Origin: DASVEE01 sp036399695
GTDB lineage: Bacteria > Acidobacteriota > Thermoanaerobaculia > Gp7-AA8
Direction: 5' to 3'
Assembly (NCBI GenBank): GCA_036399695.1
Contig: DASWMP010000039.1
Coordinates: forward strand, 1-16,430
Length of the DNA: 16,430 bases
A program made the position numbers and the translations under genes. The notes below the pieces were generated by a model. It saw only the letters and a list, made by a program, of their open reading frames with translations, did no database searches and was not told where the DNA came from. The stretch's first letter is position 1. Each line of letters opens with the position of its first letter. Below are positions 1 to 7,451 of the stretch, piece by piece.

Positions 1-326
1 AGGCAGACGCTCGTGCGGTCGCCCATCGGCATGTACACCGACTCGATCTTCTGCCCGTCGGCCAGCGCGAAGAGGTACTTCTGGCTCCCGTCCGACGCCG
101 GTTCGGTGCGCGTCAGCACTTGCGGCTGCTGCACGGTGAAGCGCTCGGCGAGCCGCGCGCGCAGCTCTTTCGGGATGTTCGTCATCGCCTCGAAAGAGCC
201 GGCGCCGCGCGTGTAGAGCCACTCCTCGACCTGCTGGATGCGGAACCGCGGCGAGACGACGGCGGCGAGCGTCTGCTCCAGTTCCGCGGGCGCCAGGTCG
301 TAGAGGTTCGTCAGGTCAGTCGTCAC
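1..326 (-). CDS. rlmN: 23S rRNA/tRNA adenine-C2 methyltransferase RlmN, N-terminal part (cut by window edge)
   Basis: Radical-SAM methyltransferase that in characterised members makes m2A at 23S rRNA A2503 and at tRNA A37. Only the first 108 residues are present. The translation starts MTTDLTNLYDLAPAELEQ and continues with a family-typical WLYTRG segment, a MTNIPKELRARLAERF segment and LFALADGQKIESVYMP. The last complete codon is a Cys in the motif DRTSVC, which corresponds by position to E. coli RlmN Cys118, just before the CxxxCxxC iron-sulphur motif that must lie outside the window. The start is GTG at 326, overlapping the end of the upstream gene by 11 nt. I see no good Shine-Dalgarno sequence, so translational coupling to the upstream gene is likely. 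The assignment rests on sequence pattern recognition and is firm for the family. Confidence 0.93.
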   Translation of the reverse strand, partial: MTTDLTNLYDLAPAELEQTLAAVVSPRFRIQQVEEWLYTRGAGSFEAMTNIPKELRARLAERFTVQQPQVLTRTEPASDGSQKYLFALADGQKIESVYMPMGDRTSVC

Positions 327-663
327 TGGGAGAGGGTGCGAGCGGCTCGATGCGGCGCATGCTCTTGACCTTGCGCGTCGGATCGATGCCGAGGGAGCGG
401 AGCAGCGCCAGGTCGTTGACGTTGATCCGGAATTGGATGTCCTTGCCGTCCGTGACCGGCGTCATCTGCTGCGCCGCGGCCTCGGCGTTGTCTTCGTCGT
501 CGTCCTGCTTGTTGAGACCGATCGTGGCGTCGAGCACCACGTACAGGTTGTAGCCGGCGTCGCGGATGCGCTGGATATGGAGATTCACATCCTCGGAACC
601 GGAGATCGATTCGTTGATCGCCGTCCCGAGGTCTCTCAGAAGCTGTTTGATCTTATCGTCCAC
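316..663 (-). CDS. hypothetical protein, 115 aa, between DNA glycosylase and rlmN
   Basis: I do not recognise this family. GTG start at 663 with a GAGG Shine-Dalgarno-like sequence a few bases upstream; the open frame extends further upstream, but that part is only the shadow of the glycosylase gene. The protein starts MDDKIKQLLRDLGTAINES (helical), has a central strand-like segment AGYNLYVVLDATIGL, an acidic linker KQDDDEDNAEAA, then DIQFRINVNDLALLRSLGID and a basic then proline/serine-rich tail ending in SDD. There is no signal peptide, membrane segment or Cys/His metal motif. It sits 25 bp after the glycosylase stop and overlaps rlmN by 11 nt, so all three are probably co-transcribed. It looks like a small soluble protein with a helix-strand-helix layout; a role cannot be named. 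Confidence 0.75.
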   Translation of the reverse strand: MDDKIKQLLRDLGTAINESISGSEDVNLHIQRIRDAGYNLYVVLDATIGLNKQDDDEDNAEAAAQQMTPVTDGKDIQFRINVNDLALLRSLGIDPTRKVKSMRRIEPLAPSPSDD

Positions 664-688
664 GAGACCTCGAATGTGACCGCAACTT

Positions 689-1603
<915 letters not shown>

Positions 1604-1617
1604 CGGCGGGAGGAGCG

Positions 1618-1646
1618 AGTGTAGTGAACGTCACAGAAGCCGTCAA
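1618..1646 (-). promoter_or_regulatory. sigma70-type promoter for tRNA-Cys and downstream genes
   Basis: On the minus strand a -35 box TTGACG (1646-1641), a 17-nt spacer and a -10 box TACACT (1623-1618) are in ideal arrangement. Initiation would fall near 1611, giving a leader of about 12 nt before the tRNA. No other promoter-like sequence is seen between the tRNA and rlmN, so this may drive the whole cluster. Confidence 0.65.
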
Positions 1647-1710
1647 TATTCAATGGTTTCATGGCCGTGCAGTTTTCGTTATTGTGTAACGTCCAGCGGT
1701 TCAGAAAATC

Positions 1711-1716
1711 AGGAGA
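1711..1716 (+). promoter_or_regulatory. ribosome binding site deciding the protease start
   Basis: AGGAGA lies 10 nt before ATG 1727. The ATG at 1661 in the same frame has no comparable site and would add 22 residues in front of a clear signal peptide, so 1727 is preferred. Confidence 0.7.
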
Positions 1717-1726
1717 TCTACCCAGG

Positions 1727-3451
1727 ATGCGTCGAGCACTCGTCGTCGTCAGTCTACTTCTTTGCTCTTTCTCCGCCTTCGCCGATGGCATGAAGGCAGT
1801 CCGCGGCACTTCCGCCGCCCAGGCCCGCGATTTCGGGCGCCCCGCTCTCGTCGGCGCCAAGGCCGGCCTGCCGGCGCTCGCCACGCTCGGCCCTCTCAGC
1901 GAGGGTGATTACGAGTCGCTCCGCCAGTGGAACGAGACGGCCAAGGGCCCGATGCGCGTCGGCGTCATCCGTCCGCTCGAGCAGGCGGCCTTCGCCGTCG
2001 CGCAGCGCGGCACGCGTACGGCCGTGCAGTCGGACACCGGCGTCTGGCGCTGGTCCGGCCGGGTGAACGTCGAGGAAGGCGAACAGCTCCGCCTCAAGCT
2101 GACCGGCGTCAACGCGCCGGGCGCCACCTTCTGGGTCTACGGCAATGACGGCGAAGCGATCGGCTTCGACGCTTCGAACGCCGTCGATGGCGTGCTCTGG
2201 ACGCCCAGCGTCTTCAGCGGCTCGATCTATCTCGAAGTCCAGGCCGCGCTCGACGCGAACGTGAAGTTCTCGGTCGACGCCGTCGCCGACATCCGCCCCG
2301 AGGCCGAAGTCGTCACGCAGGGCACCGAGTGCTTCCGCGACCTCTCCTGCATGAACAGCACGGACCTGACGAACCTGAGCAGCGGCATCGCCCGCTACCA
2401 GTTCCCGGCCGAACAGGCCGGCTTCGTCAGCCTCTGCACGGGCGGCCTGATCATCGACCGCGGCGAGACCTTCACGCCGTACTTTCTGACGGCGAACCAC
2501 TGCGTTGACAATGCCACCGACGCGGCCGCGGTCGAAGCGTTCTGGGATTACCGCCGCACCTCCTGCGGCGGCACGGCGCCGACGCTGTCGACCCGCCCCC
2601 GCTCGAACGGCGCACAGCTCGTCGCCACCTCGGACCAGAGCGATGTCACGCTGCTCCGCCTCAACAACGTCCCGGGCTCGCGCGTGTTCTTCGGCTGGGA
2701 TGCCGATGCCAACGCTGTCCCCGCCGGCACCATCCTCAGCCGCATCGCCCATCCGGCCGGCCAGGTGGCGAACTTCACCCAGGAGCGCGTCGACACGACC
2801 TCCTTCACCTGCTCCGGCCGCCCCCGCGGGCGCTACATCTACTCGCAGCTCACCCTCGGCGGCACCGCCGGCGGCAGCTCGGGCTCGCCGGTCTGGAAAG
2901 AAGGCGGCGTGATCGTCGGCCAGCTCTTCGGAAGCTGCGGCCCCAACCTCGCGGACGACTGCGACACCCGCAACCGCGAAGTCGACGGTGCCCTCTCCGC
3001 GTCCTGGGCCGTCCTCAAGCCGCACCTCGATCCGGAGCAGCAGACCGGCTGCGGCGTCTGCACGCCCAACAGCACCACCGCCTGCATCATCGACGGCCGC
3101 TTCAAAGTGCAGCTCAACTGGTTCACCAGCTTCGGCCCGTCGCTCTCCGGCACCGGCAAGATCATCAATTACACCGAGAACCGCCCCGACACCCACCCGA
3201 CCTTCGGTGCGATGTCGCAGAACGTCTTCTTCTCGATGTACGACCACGCCCCCAACGCCGTCGAAGTCATCGTCCGCATCTTCCGCGGCGTCAGCATCAA
3301 CGACAAATGGTGGGTCTACGTCACCGGCTTCTCCGACACCGGCTACACCGTCAAAGTCCAGGACACCCGCACCTGCGCCACGTGGGAAAAGACCAACGCC
3401 CACGGCCAGTTCACCCTGCACCGCGACGTCGAAGCGTTCCCGTTCCCGTGA
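1727..3451 (+). CDS. secreted trypsin-fold serine protease, lysyl-endopeptidase-like, with C-terminal beta domain (574 aa)
   Basis: Signal peptide MRRALVVVSLLLCSFSAFA with likely cleavage before Asp20, so it is exported. Residues about 20-200 look like a propeptide/beta-sandwich region. The protease domain follows a Cys pair (C202, C208 in ECFRDLSC) resembling the mature N-terminus of Achromobacter-type lysyl endopeptidases. The catalytic triad can be read: His258 in LTANHC, Asp306 in SDVTLLRL, Ser385 in GGSSGSP. The tract AFWDYRRTSCGG after the His also fits that family. From about C442 to the end is a separate domain rich in aromatic strands (GRFKVQLNW, WWVYVTGFSDTGYTVKV), a type often attached to secreted acidobacterial proteins and probably a removable or surface-associating domain. 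Cleavage specificity (Lys) is inferred from family only. It is divergent from the tRNA cluster and followed by a hairpin. Confidence 0.9.
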   Translation: MRRALVVVSLLLCSFSAFADGMKAVRGTSAAQARDFGRPALVGAKAGLPALATLGPLSEGDYESLRQWNETAKGPMRVGVIRPLEQAAFAVAQRGTRTAVQSDTGVWRWSGRVNVEEGEQLRLKLTGVNAPGATFWVYGNDGEAIGFDASNAVDGVLWTPSVFSGSIYLEVQAALDANVKFSVDAVADIRPEAEVVTQGTECFRDLSCMNSTDLTNLSSGIARYQFPAEQAGFVSLCTGGLIIDRGETFTPYFLTANHCVDNATDAAAVEAFWDYRRTSCGGTAPTLSTRPRSNGAQLVATSDQSDVTLLRLNNVPGSRVFFGWDADANAVPAGTILSRIAHPAGQVANFTQERVDTTSFTCSGRPRGRYIYSQLTLGGTAGGSSGSPVWKEGGVIVGQLFGSCGPNLADDCDTRNREVDGALSASWAVLKPHLDPEQQTGCGVCTPNSTTACIIDGRFKVQLNWFTSFGPSLSGTGKIINYTENRPDTHPTFGAMSQNVFFSMYDHAPNAVEVIVRIFRGVSINDKWWVYVTGFSDTGYTVKVQDTRTCATWEKTNAHGQFTLHRDVEAFPFP

Positions 3452-3464
3452 TGTAGCGATTCCC

Positions 3465-3498
3465 GATTCCCGGGGCCGCACCATCCGCCCCGGGAATC
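3465..3498 (+). terminator. perfect hairpin after the protease gene
   Basis: Eleven-base arms GATTCCCGGGG (3465-3475) and CCCCGGGAATC (3488-3498) pair perfectly around a 12-nt loop, 13 nt after the protease stop. No T-tract follows on either strand, so it may act as an mRNA 3' stabiliser or a weak terminator rather than a classical intrinsic one. The rest of the 93-bp gap holds nothing else clear. Confidence 0.55.
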
Positions 3499-3544
3499 TG
3501 AGGTCGGACCGAAGGCGACTCGATGCCTTGACTCGGGTGAACCT

Positions 3545-4084
3545 ATGGCGCAAGCTTTTGCGGTAGAAACCCGTGGCATGCCGACATCCAGTCCAGACCT
3601 GATTGCCAGGACGGAGCACACAACCAAAGATCTCGAGCAATTTCGCGAGTTCATGCGGAGCGGTAGCCCTGGGCCGCACGCTTACGCCGTCCTGCTAGGC
3701 CTCAAACGATTCGACCTCCGAAGCTTGTTGAAAGACGTGAAGCGAGGACTGCCGTACCGTGCGGTCGAGCGGCTCTCGCTGAACCTCGCCTTGCCCGACG
3801 AACTGATGCCCACCTTCGTCTGGATTCCCCGCCGGACGTTGAATCGCCGCAAGCAAACAGGCCGTCTCTTACCTGACGAATCCGATCGCGTCCTGCGGGC
3901 TTCCCGCCTCTTCGGCCGGGCTTTGGAGCTGTTCGACGGGAGCCGAGATGCGGCAGTCGAATGGCTCATGCAACCACAGCCGGCGTTCGGCGGTACCACC
4001 GCCTTCGAGTTGGCTGGTACCGAGCTGGGAGCGAGAGAAGTCGAGCGACTCATCGACCGCCTGGAGCATGGCGTCTATTCATAG
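3545..4084 (+). CDS. Xre/MbcA/ParS-type antitoxin (DUF2384), partner of RES toxin (179 aa)
   Basis: Antitoxin of a type II toxin-antitoxin system. The N-terminal half (about 45-110) is helical and corresponds to the Xre-like DNA-binding part; GLPYRAVERLSLNLALPDELM is the helix-turn-helix-like stretch. The C-terminal half (about 112-179) is a clear DUF2384 toxin-binding domain: VLRASRLFGRALELF, then AVEWLMQPQPAFGG, then GAREVERLIDRLEHGVYS. In characterised homologues (MbcA, ParS, Xre) it inhibits the RES toxin by occluding its active site and represses its own operon. ATG 3545 is used; ATG 3578 (residue 12) is an alternative and neither has a strong Shine-Dalgarno. Its stop overlaps the toxin's GTG start by one base (TAGTG). 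The toxin is broken, so this antitoxin may be orphaned. Bases 3601-3660 have only 32 G/C of 60, lower than the flanking operons, consistent with recent acquisition. Confidence 0.88.
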   Translation: MAQAFAVETRGMPTSSPDLIARTEHTTKDLEQFREFMRSGSPGPHAYAVLLGLKRFDLRSLLKDVKRGLPYRAVERLSLNLALPDELMPTFVWIPRRTLNRRKQTGRLLPDESDRVLRASRLFGRALELFDGSRDAAVEWLMQPQPAFGGTTAFELAGTELGAREVERLIDRLEHGVYS

Positions 4085-4444
4085 TGATCACCGCCTGGCG
4101 AATCACGAAGGTCAAGCACGCACTCGCCGCTTTTGACGGCGAGGGCGCCCGACGATCCGGTGGCCGCTGGAACTCCCCCGGAACTTCGATGGTATGAGTC
4201 GCTGATCAAGTACGTGGACGTGGCAACGCTGCCTGCCGGCTGGCGTGCCTATCCCGCTCCACCGGAGTTGCAGTTGATCGGCAATATGTGGGCGGCCAGC
4301 CAGGAGACAGCCGTCCTGCGCGTTCCGAGCGCCGTCATCCCATCCGAGCTCAACTACCTGTTGAACCCGAATCACCCGGACTTTGGCTCGATCACCATCG
4401 GCACACCCGAGCCGTTCGAGCTCGACCTGCGGTTGACGTTGTAG
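4084..4444 (+). pseudogene. RES-domain toxin (MbcT/ParT-like), internal deletion with frame change
   Basis: RES toxins act on NAD+ (MbcT phosphorolysis, others hydrolysis) or ADP-ribosylate Prs (ParT). The first part starts at GTG 4084, directly coupled to the antitoxin stop: 37 residues with AWRITKVKHALAAFDGEGA and GGRWNSPGTSMV, which include the family's conserved arginine region, then a TGA at 4195-4197. The C-terminal part continues in another frame from about 4193: LPAGWRAYPAPPELQLIG, VLRVPSAVIPSELNYLLNP (the conserved serine region) and NHPDFGSITIGTPEPFE, stop at 4442-4444. Together the two parts give about 120 residues, while intact members have roughly 150-160. The segment that should follow GTSMVY, normally carrying the tyrosine and the catalytic glutamate helix, is absent. 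So this is a deletion of about 100 bp not divisible by three, and the product should be inactive. Confidence 0.85.
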
Positions 4445-4468
4445 GAACCCGCTGGTCCGCTTCTCCCT

Positions 4469-4499
4469 TAAAAGAGAAAAGCGAGGACTGGCCTCGCTT
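4469..4499 (-). terminator. intrinsic terminator of the injection-system operon
   Basis: Read on the minus strand: AAGCGAGG (4499-4492), a 5-nt loop, CCTCGCTT (4486-4479), then the T-rich tract TTCTCTTTT. It lies about 170 nt beyond the stop of the last baseplate-cluster gene (4669) and in the right orientation for it. No T-tract follows on the plus strand, so it does not serve the toxin pseudogene. Confidence 0.75.
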
Positions 4500-4668
4500 C
4501 ACGCATCCCACGGGACTCGAACCCTCTGTTGTCTTCGACTTACGAGCTATTTCCCGGATTGCCAGAGTTGCCTCTGTGTCGCACCAGACTTTCGACCGTG
4601 CCTTGACCTCATTCACACCAGTGAATTTGTGTTATGCACTCACAACGTAAATCCATCATTCGGCGGTG
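4500..4668. other. AT-rich gene-free gap with a degenerate tRNA T-arm-like sequence
   Basis: No gene is seen. On the minus strand, 4522-4505 reads GGGTTCGAGTCCCGTGGG, which resembles a tRNA T arm plus 3' acceptor side, but no matching 5' acceptor strand, D arm or anticodon arm can be built upstream. A small hairpin, ATTCAC/GTGAAT (4611-4616 and 4621-4626), is also present. Bases 4621-4660 have 14 G/C of 40, the most AT-rich stretch in the window. It may be a tRNA remnant or an old integration site next to the acquired toxin-antitoxin pair. Confidence 0.4.
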
Positions 4669-7437
4669 TCAAGAGAAGTTCGGGGTCTTGACCACCGGGC
4701 TCTCGGCGCGGACCTGGATGTCGGCGCTTTCGAACATGTTGTCGACGACCTGCCACATCGGCGAGGAGGGTGTGGCGCCGCGCCGTACGACCGTGGTGCC
4801 GAAGTTGAAGCCGGCGGCGTGGTTCTCCCGCACGTTGATGAAGCGGCCGAAGAAGCCGAACAGGCGGATGGCGTCGATGTTCATGCCGACCGTGCCGGCG
4901 GAGCGGACGAGCTGCAGGTGGTTGTCGCGCACGACGATGCTGCTGGCGTTACCGACGAAGATGCCGTGCCACGAGCGGGTGGCGCCGGCCTGCGCGAAAA
5001 CGATGATGCGGTTGTGGTCGATGACGATCCGGCCGGCCATGTCCTCGTCGGTCCGGGCCGGATCGGCGTGGCTGACGCCGACGTGGATGCCCTGCGCCGG
5101 TCCGTTGACGAAGTTGCCGCTGATGCGCACCTGATCGGCGATGCGGCCGGCGATGGTGATGCCTTGAGATGGCGACCCGAAGCCGATGCTGGAGATGGAC
5201 GCTCGCCAGTTCTTGAACGCATTCGCCGCGTTGGCCGGCGGCCCGAAGAGGATCTGTGTGGCCAGCTTGTACATGAGCGCTTCGAGCGTCTTCGGATTCG
5301 CGAAATTTGCCGCCGGCTGCGCGAGGATGAGCGCCGGCCAGGAGCTGACGAGCGTCGGCTGCGTGAGAAAGCGGACGCGCTTGCCGTCGTCGTTCGGCGG
5401 GGCGACGGAGACGTTCGGCGAGCGTCGCGTCCAGCCGCGATGTGCCGGCTGCTCGTCAGGATCCGGCGCCGGGGGATCGTCCTCGACGGGCGCGCCGGAA
5501 TTGGTGAGGGAGAGTCCGGAGTAGAGGGCGTCCACGAAACCGGCGCGGGCGTCGAAGTCCTGCAGCTTCTGCGCGAACGGCGCGGCGTTGCCGACGCGCA
5601 TGCGATTGTTGAGGACAGAAACGTTCCGGGAGTTGACCACGAGTAAGCCGACCTGCTGATCGCCGATCTTGAAGTCGCAGCTCTCGACCTCCACGAGGCC
5701 CTTCTCCAGCGGCACCGGGAAGGTATTGTTGATCGTGACGCAGGACGCCCGCCGCCGCGTGCTGCTCGCGCACTCGAGGTCGAGGTCGCGCAGGGTCACG
5801 GAGCCGCAGTCGGTGAAGGTGAGCGCGCCGTTGAGGGCGTTGCCGTTGGCCGTCTGTGCGGCGCCGACGTGCAGCTCGCGTGCGGTGACGCTGGCGCAGT
5901 TGACGAACCGGATGGCGCACTCCCCCTGGTTCGCCCGGATGCGCGACGCCGGCCCCGTTCCGTGCAGCTCGAGGTGGCCCTTGTTGGCCACGACGACTTC
6001 CGCGTTGACCGGATAGTCGCCGACGCGGAAGCAGATCTGCGCGCTCTGGCCGTCGGCAATCTGGTTGAACACCGATTCCCATCCCGGCCCCGGCACGGCT
6101 ACGAGGGAGCAGCATTTGCGCTGGCAGAGGACTTCGAGCGCTTCCTGGACGGTATCGACGCCCGGCCCGAACTGGCAGACGTTGCTGGTGAACCCCACGT
6201 CCTCGGCGTTGATGTCGGTCAGCGGCGGGAACTGCGGCCGGCAATCGACGATCGCCGGCGTCCAGTTCTGGCCGGTCTTGCTCCACGAAACGATGGCCAG
6301 CTTGGCGTAGTGATGGCGCACGCCGTGCGGCTCGGCGTTCGTGAGGATCTCGAGGCCGCCGCTTTCGGCGGTGCGGGCGGTGAAGAGCCAGTAGTCGCCG
6401 ACCTGGAAGTTGGAGCCGGAGAAGGCGACTTTGATCCCCAGCTCGAGGTCCACTTCGGCGGCGACGGTCTGCAGCGGGCCGTCCCAGCGGCGCACAATGG
6501 GATGCGCTTCGTTCTTGTGCGTGTCGACGGGGTCGGTGAAGGTGACGACGCGCGTCGGCGCATCGACGGCGTCGACGGTCGTGAAGGTGCCGCCCTGCGA
6601 ATGGAGCTCGCGCTCGTCACCGAGGATCTCGACGTGCGTGCCGTTGACGAGGGTCAGGGTCTGGTCGCGTCCCATGCGCACGAGCTCGACGCGGTTCGCC
6701 TCGTTGGGGCGGAACTGCTTGACGCCGAAGGTGACGGAGCCGTTGTCCCGCGACCATTTGAATTGCGCGGTGCCGAGGCCGCCGGCCTGGTGGATCTCGA
6801 CGCGATAGAGACGGTTCTCGAGGCCGCGAAAGGCGCCGGACGGGAGCGGCGTGCAGAGGTCGTCGGGCGTGGCAGCGAGATCGAGCAACGTGGACATGCG
6901 TCCGCCGCTCGGGGGCGGCGCCCAGCCGGTCGAGGCGCAAGTGACGGCGTCGCCGATGTTCTTGAGCAGCTTGATCTGCGAGACGACCTGCACGCGAGTG
7001 CAGGTGTCGGCGCCGCCGAGTGCGACTTCCTTGATCTCCGGGTCCTGGTGCGCGGTGAGGTGGCGCTCCCAGACGTCGAGGTAGACGATGTCGCTGCGGC
7101 CGATGACCGGCGCCAGGGCGGGCGGGTTCGGGAGGTCGGGCTGCTGGAGGTAGTCGATCGGCCCGGTGCCCTGCAGCTCGGCAAGGAGGCCGTCGACGTA
7201 GGCCCGTCCGGGTGCGATCTGCAGCGTGCCGTTGGCCAGCACGGAGACGGCGCAACCGTTGCCCTTCGGGAAGCCGGTCTGGCCGACGACGTCGATCGTC
7301 TCGAGCTCCGTGCGATGGGCCTGAATGTCGACCTGCTCGTTGAAGTCGGCGTCGAGATCGGCGCGCCCTTGTTGCTTCCGCACCTTGGAGTACCGCTTGG
7401 CGGAATCATGAGTGAGCCGTGTGAAGTCGCCTTTCAT
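4669..7437 (-). CDS. DUF6519 protein with two right-handed beta-helix segments; putative injection-system fibre/surface component (922 aa)
   Basis: The N-terminus MKGDFTRLTHDSAKRYSKV followed by QQGRADLDADFNEQ is the hallmark of DUF6519, a family found beside contractile-injection-system baseplate genes. Residues 1-400 are mostly beta (IVYLDVWERHLT; LYRVEIHQAGGLGTAQFKWSRDNG). About 425-640 and 745-915 have the short repeating strands and Asn-turns of pectin-lyase-like beta-helices (RNVSVLNNRMRVGN; SSIVVRDNHLQLV). The two are joined by an acidic, proline-rich linker near 650-670. ATG 7437 is chosen because AAGGAAAGGA lies upstream at good spacing and the DUF begins exactly there; longer frames are the shadow of the neighbour. 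It is the last gene of the operon, 14 bp after the tail-protein gene. By position and fold it is a candidate fibre or host-surface-contact protein; this role is inferred. No catalytic residues were identified. Confidence 0.85.
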   Translation of the reverse strand: MKGDFTRLTHDSAKRYSKVRKQQGRADLDADFNEQVDIQAHRTELETIDVVGQTGFPKGNGCAVSVLANGTLQIAPGRAYVDGLLAELQGTGPIDYLQQPDLPNPPALAPVIGRSDIVYLDVWERHLTAHQDPEIKEVALGGADTCTRVQVVSQIKLLKNIGDAVTCASTGWAPPPSGGRMSTLLDLAATPDDLCTPLPSGAFRGLENRLYRVEIHQAGGLGTAQFKWSRDNGSVTFGVKQFRPNEANRVELVRMGRDQTLTLVNGTHVEILGDERELHSQGGTFTTVDAVDAPTRVVTFTDPVDTHKNEAHPIVRRWDGPLQTVAAEVDLELGIKVAFSGSNFQVGDYWLFTARTAESGGLEILTNAEPHGVRHHYAKLAIVSWSKTGQNWTPAIVDCRPQFPPLTDINAEDVGFTSNVCQFGPGVDTVQEALEVLCQRKCCSLVAVPGPGWESVFNQIADGQSAQICFRVGDYPVNAEVVVANKGHLELHGTGPASRIRANQGECAIRFVNCASVTARELHVGAAQTANGNALNGALTFTDCGSVTLRDLDLECASSTRRRASCVTINNTFPVPLEKGLVEVESCDFKIGDQQVGLLVVNSRNVSVLNNRMRVGNAAPFAQKLQDFDARAGFVDALYSGLSLTNSGAPVEDDPPAPDPDEQPAHRGWTRRSPNVSVAPPNDDGKRVRFLTQPTLVSSWPALILAQPAANFANPKTLEALMYKLATQILFGPPANAANAFKNWRASISSIGFGSPSQGITIAGRIADQVRISGNFVNGPAQGIHVGVSHADPARTDEDMAGRIVIDHNRIIVFAQAGATRSWHGIFVGNASSIVVRDNHLQLVRSAGTVGMNIDAIRLFGFFGRFINVRENHAAGFNFGTTVVRRGATPSSPMWQVVDNMFESADIQVRAESPVVKTPNFS

Positions 7438-7451
7438 CGGGTGTCCTTTCC

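Noticed and set aside
1661..1726. Earlier protease start at ATG 1661
   Set aside because: It would place 22 non-hydrophobic residues before the signal peptide, while AGGAGA sits upstream of ATG 1727.
1754..3679. 641-codon minus-strand open frame opposite the protease
   Set aside because: Low-complexity Ala/Gly/Asp/Val composition with no motif. The plus strand carries a signal peptide and a full catalytic triad.
4084..4444. Simple frameshift or programmed frameshifting in the RES toxin
   Set aside because: Joining the two frames still leaves the product about 35-40 residues short and without the expected conserved Glu segment, so a deletion is required.
4505..4600. A complete tRNA gene on the minus strand upstream of the terminator
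   Set aside because: Only a T-arm-like element is present. No 5' acceptor strand, D arm or anticodon arm could be matched, and the outer T-stem pairs mismatch.
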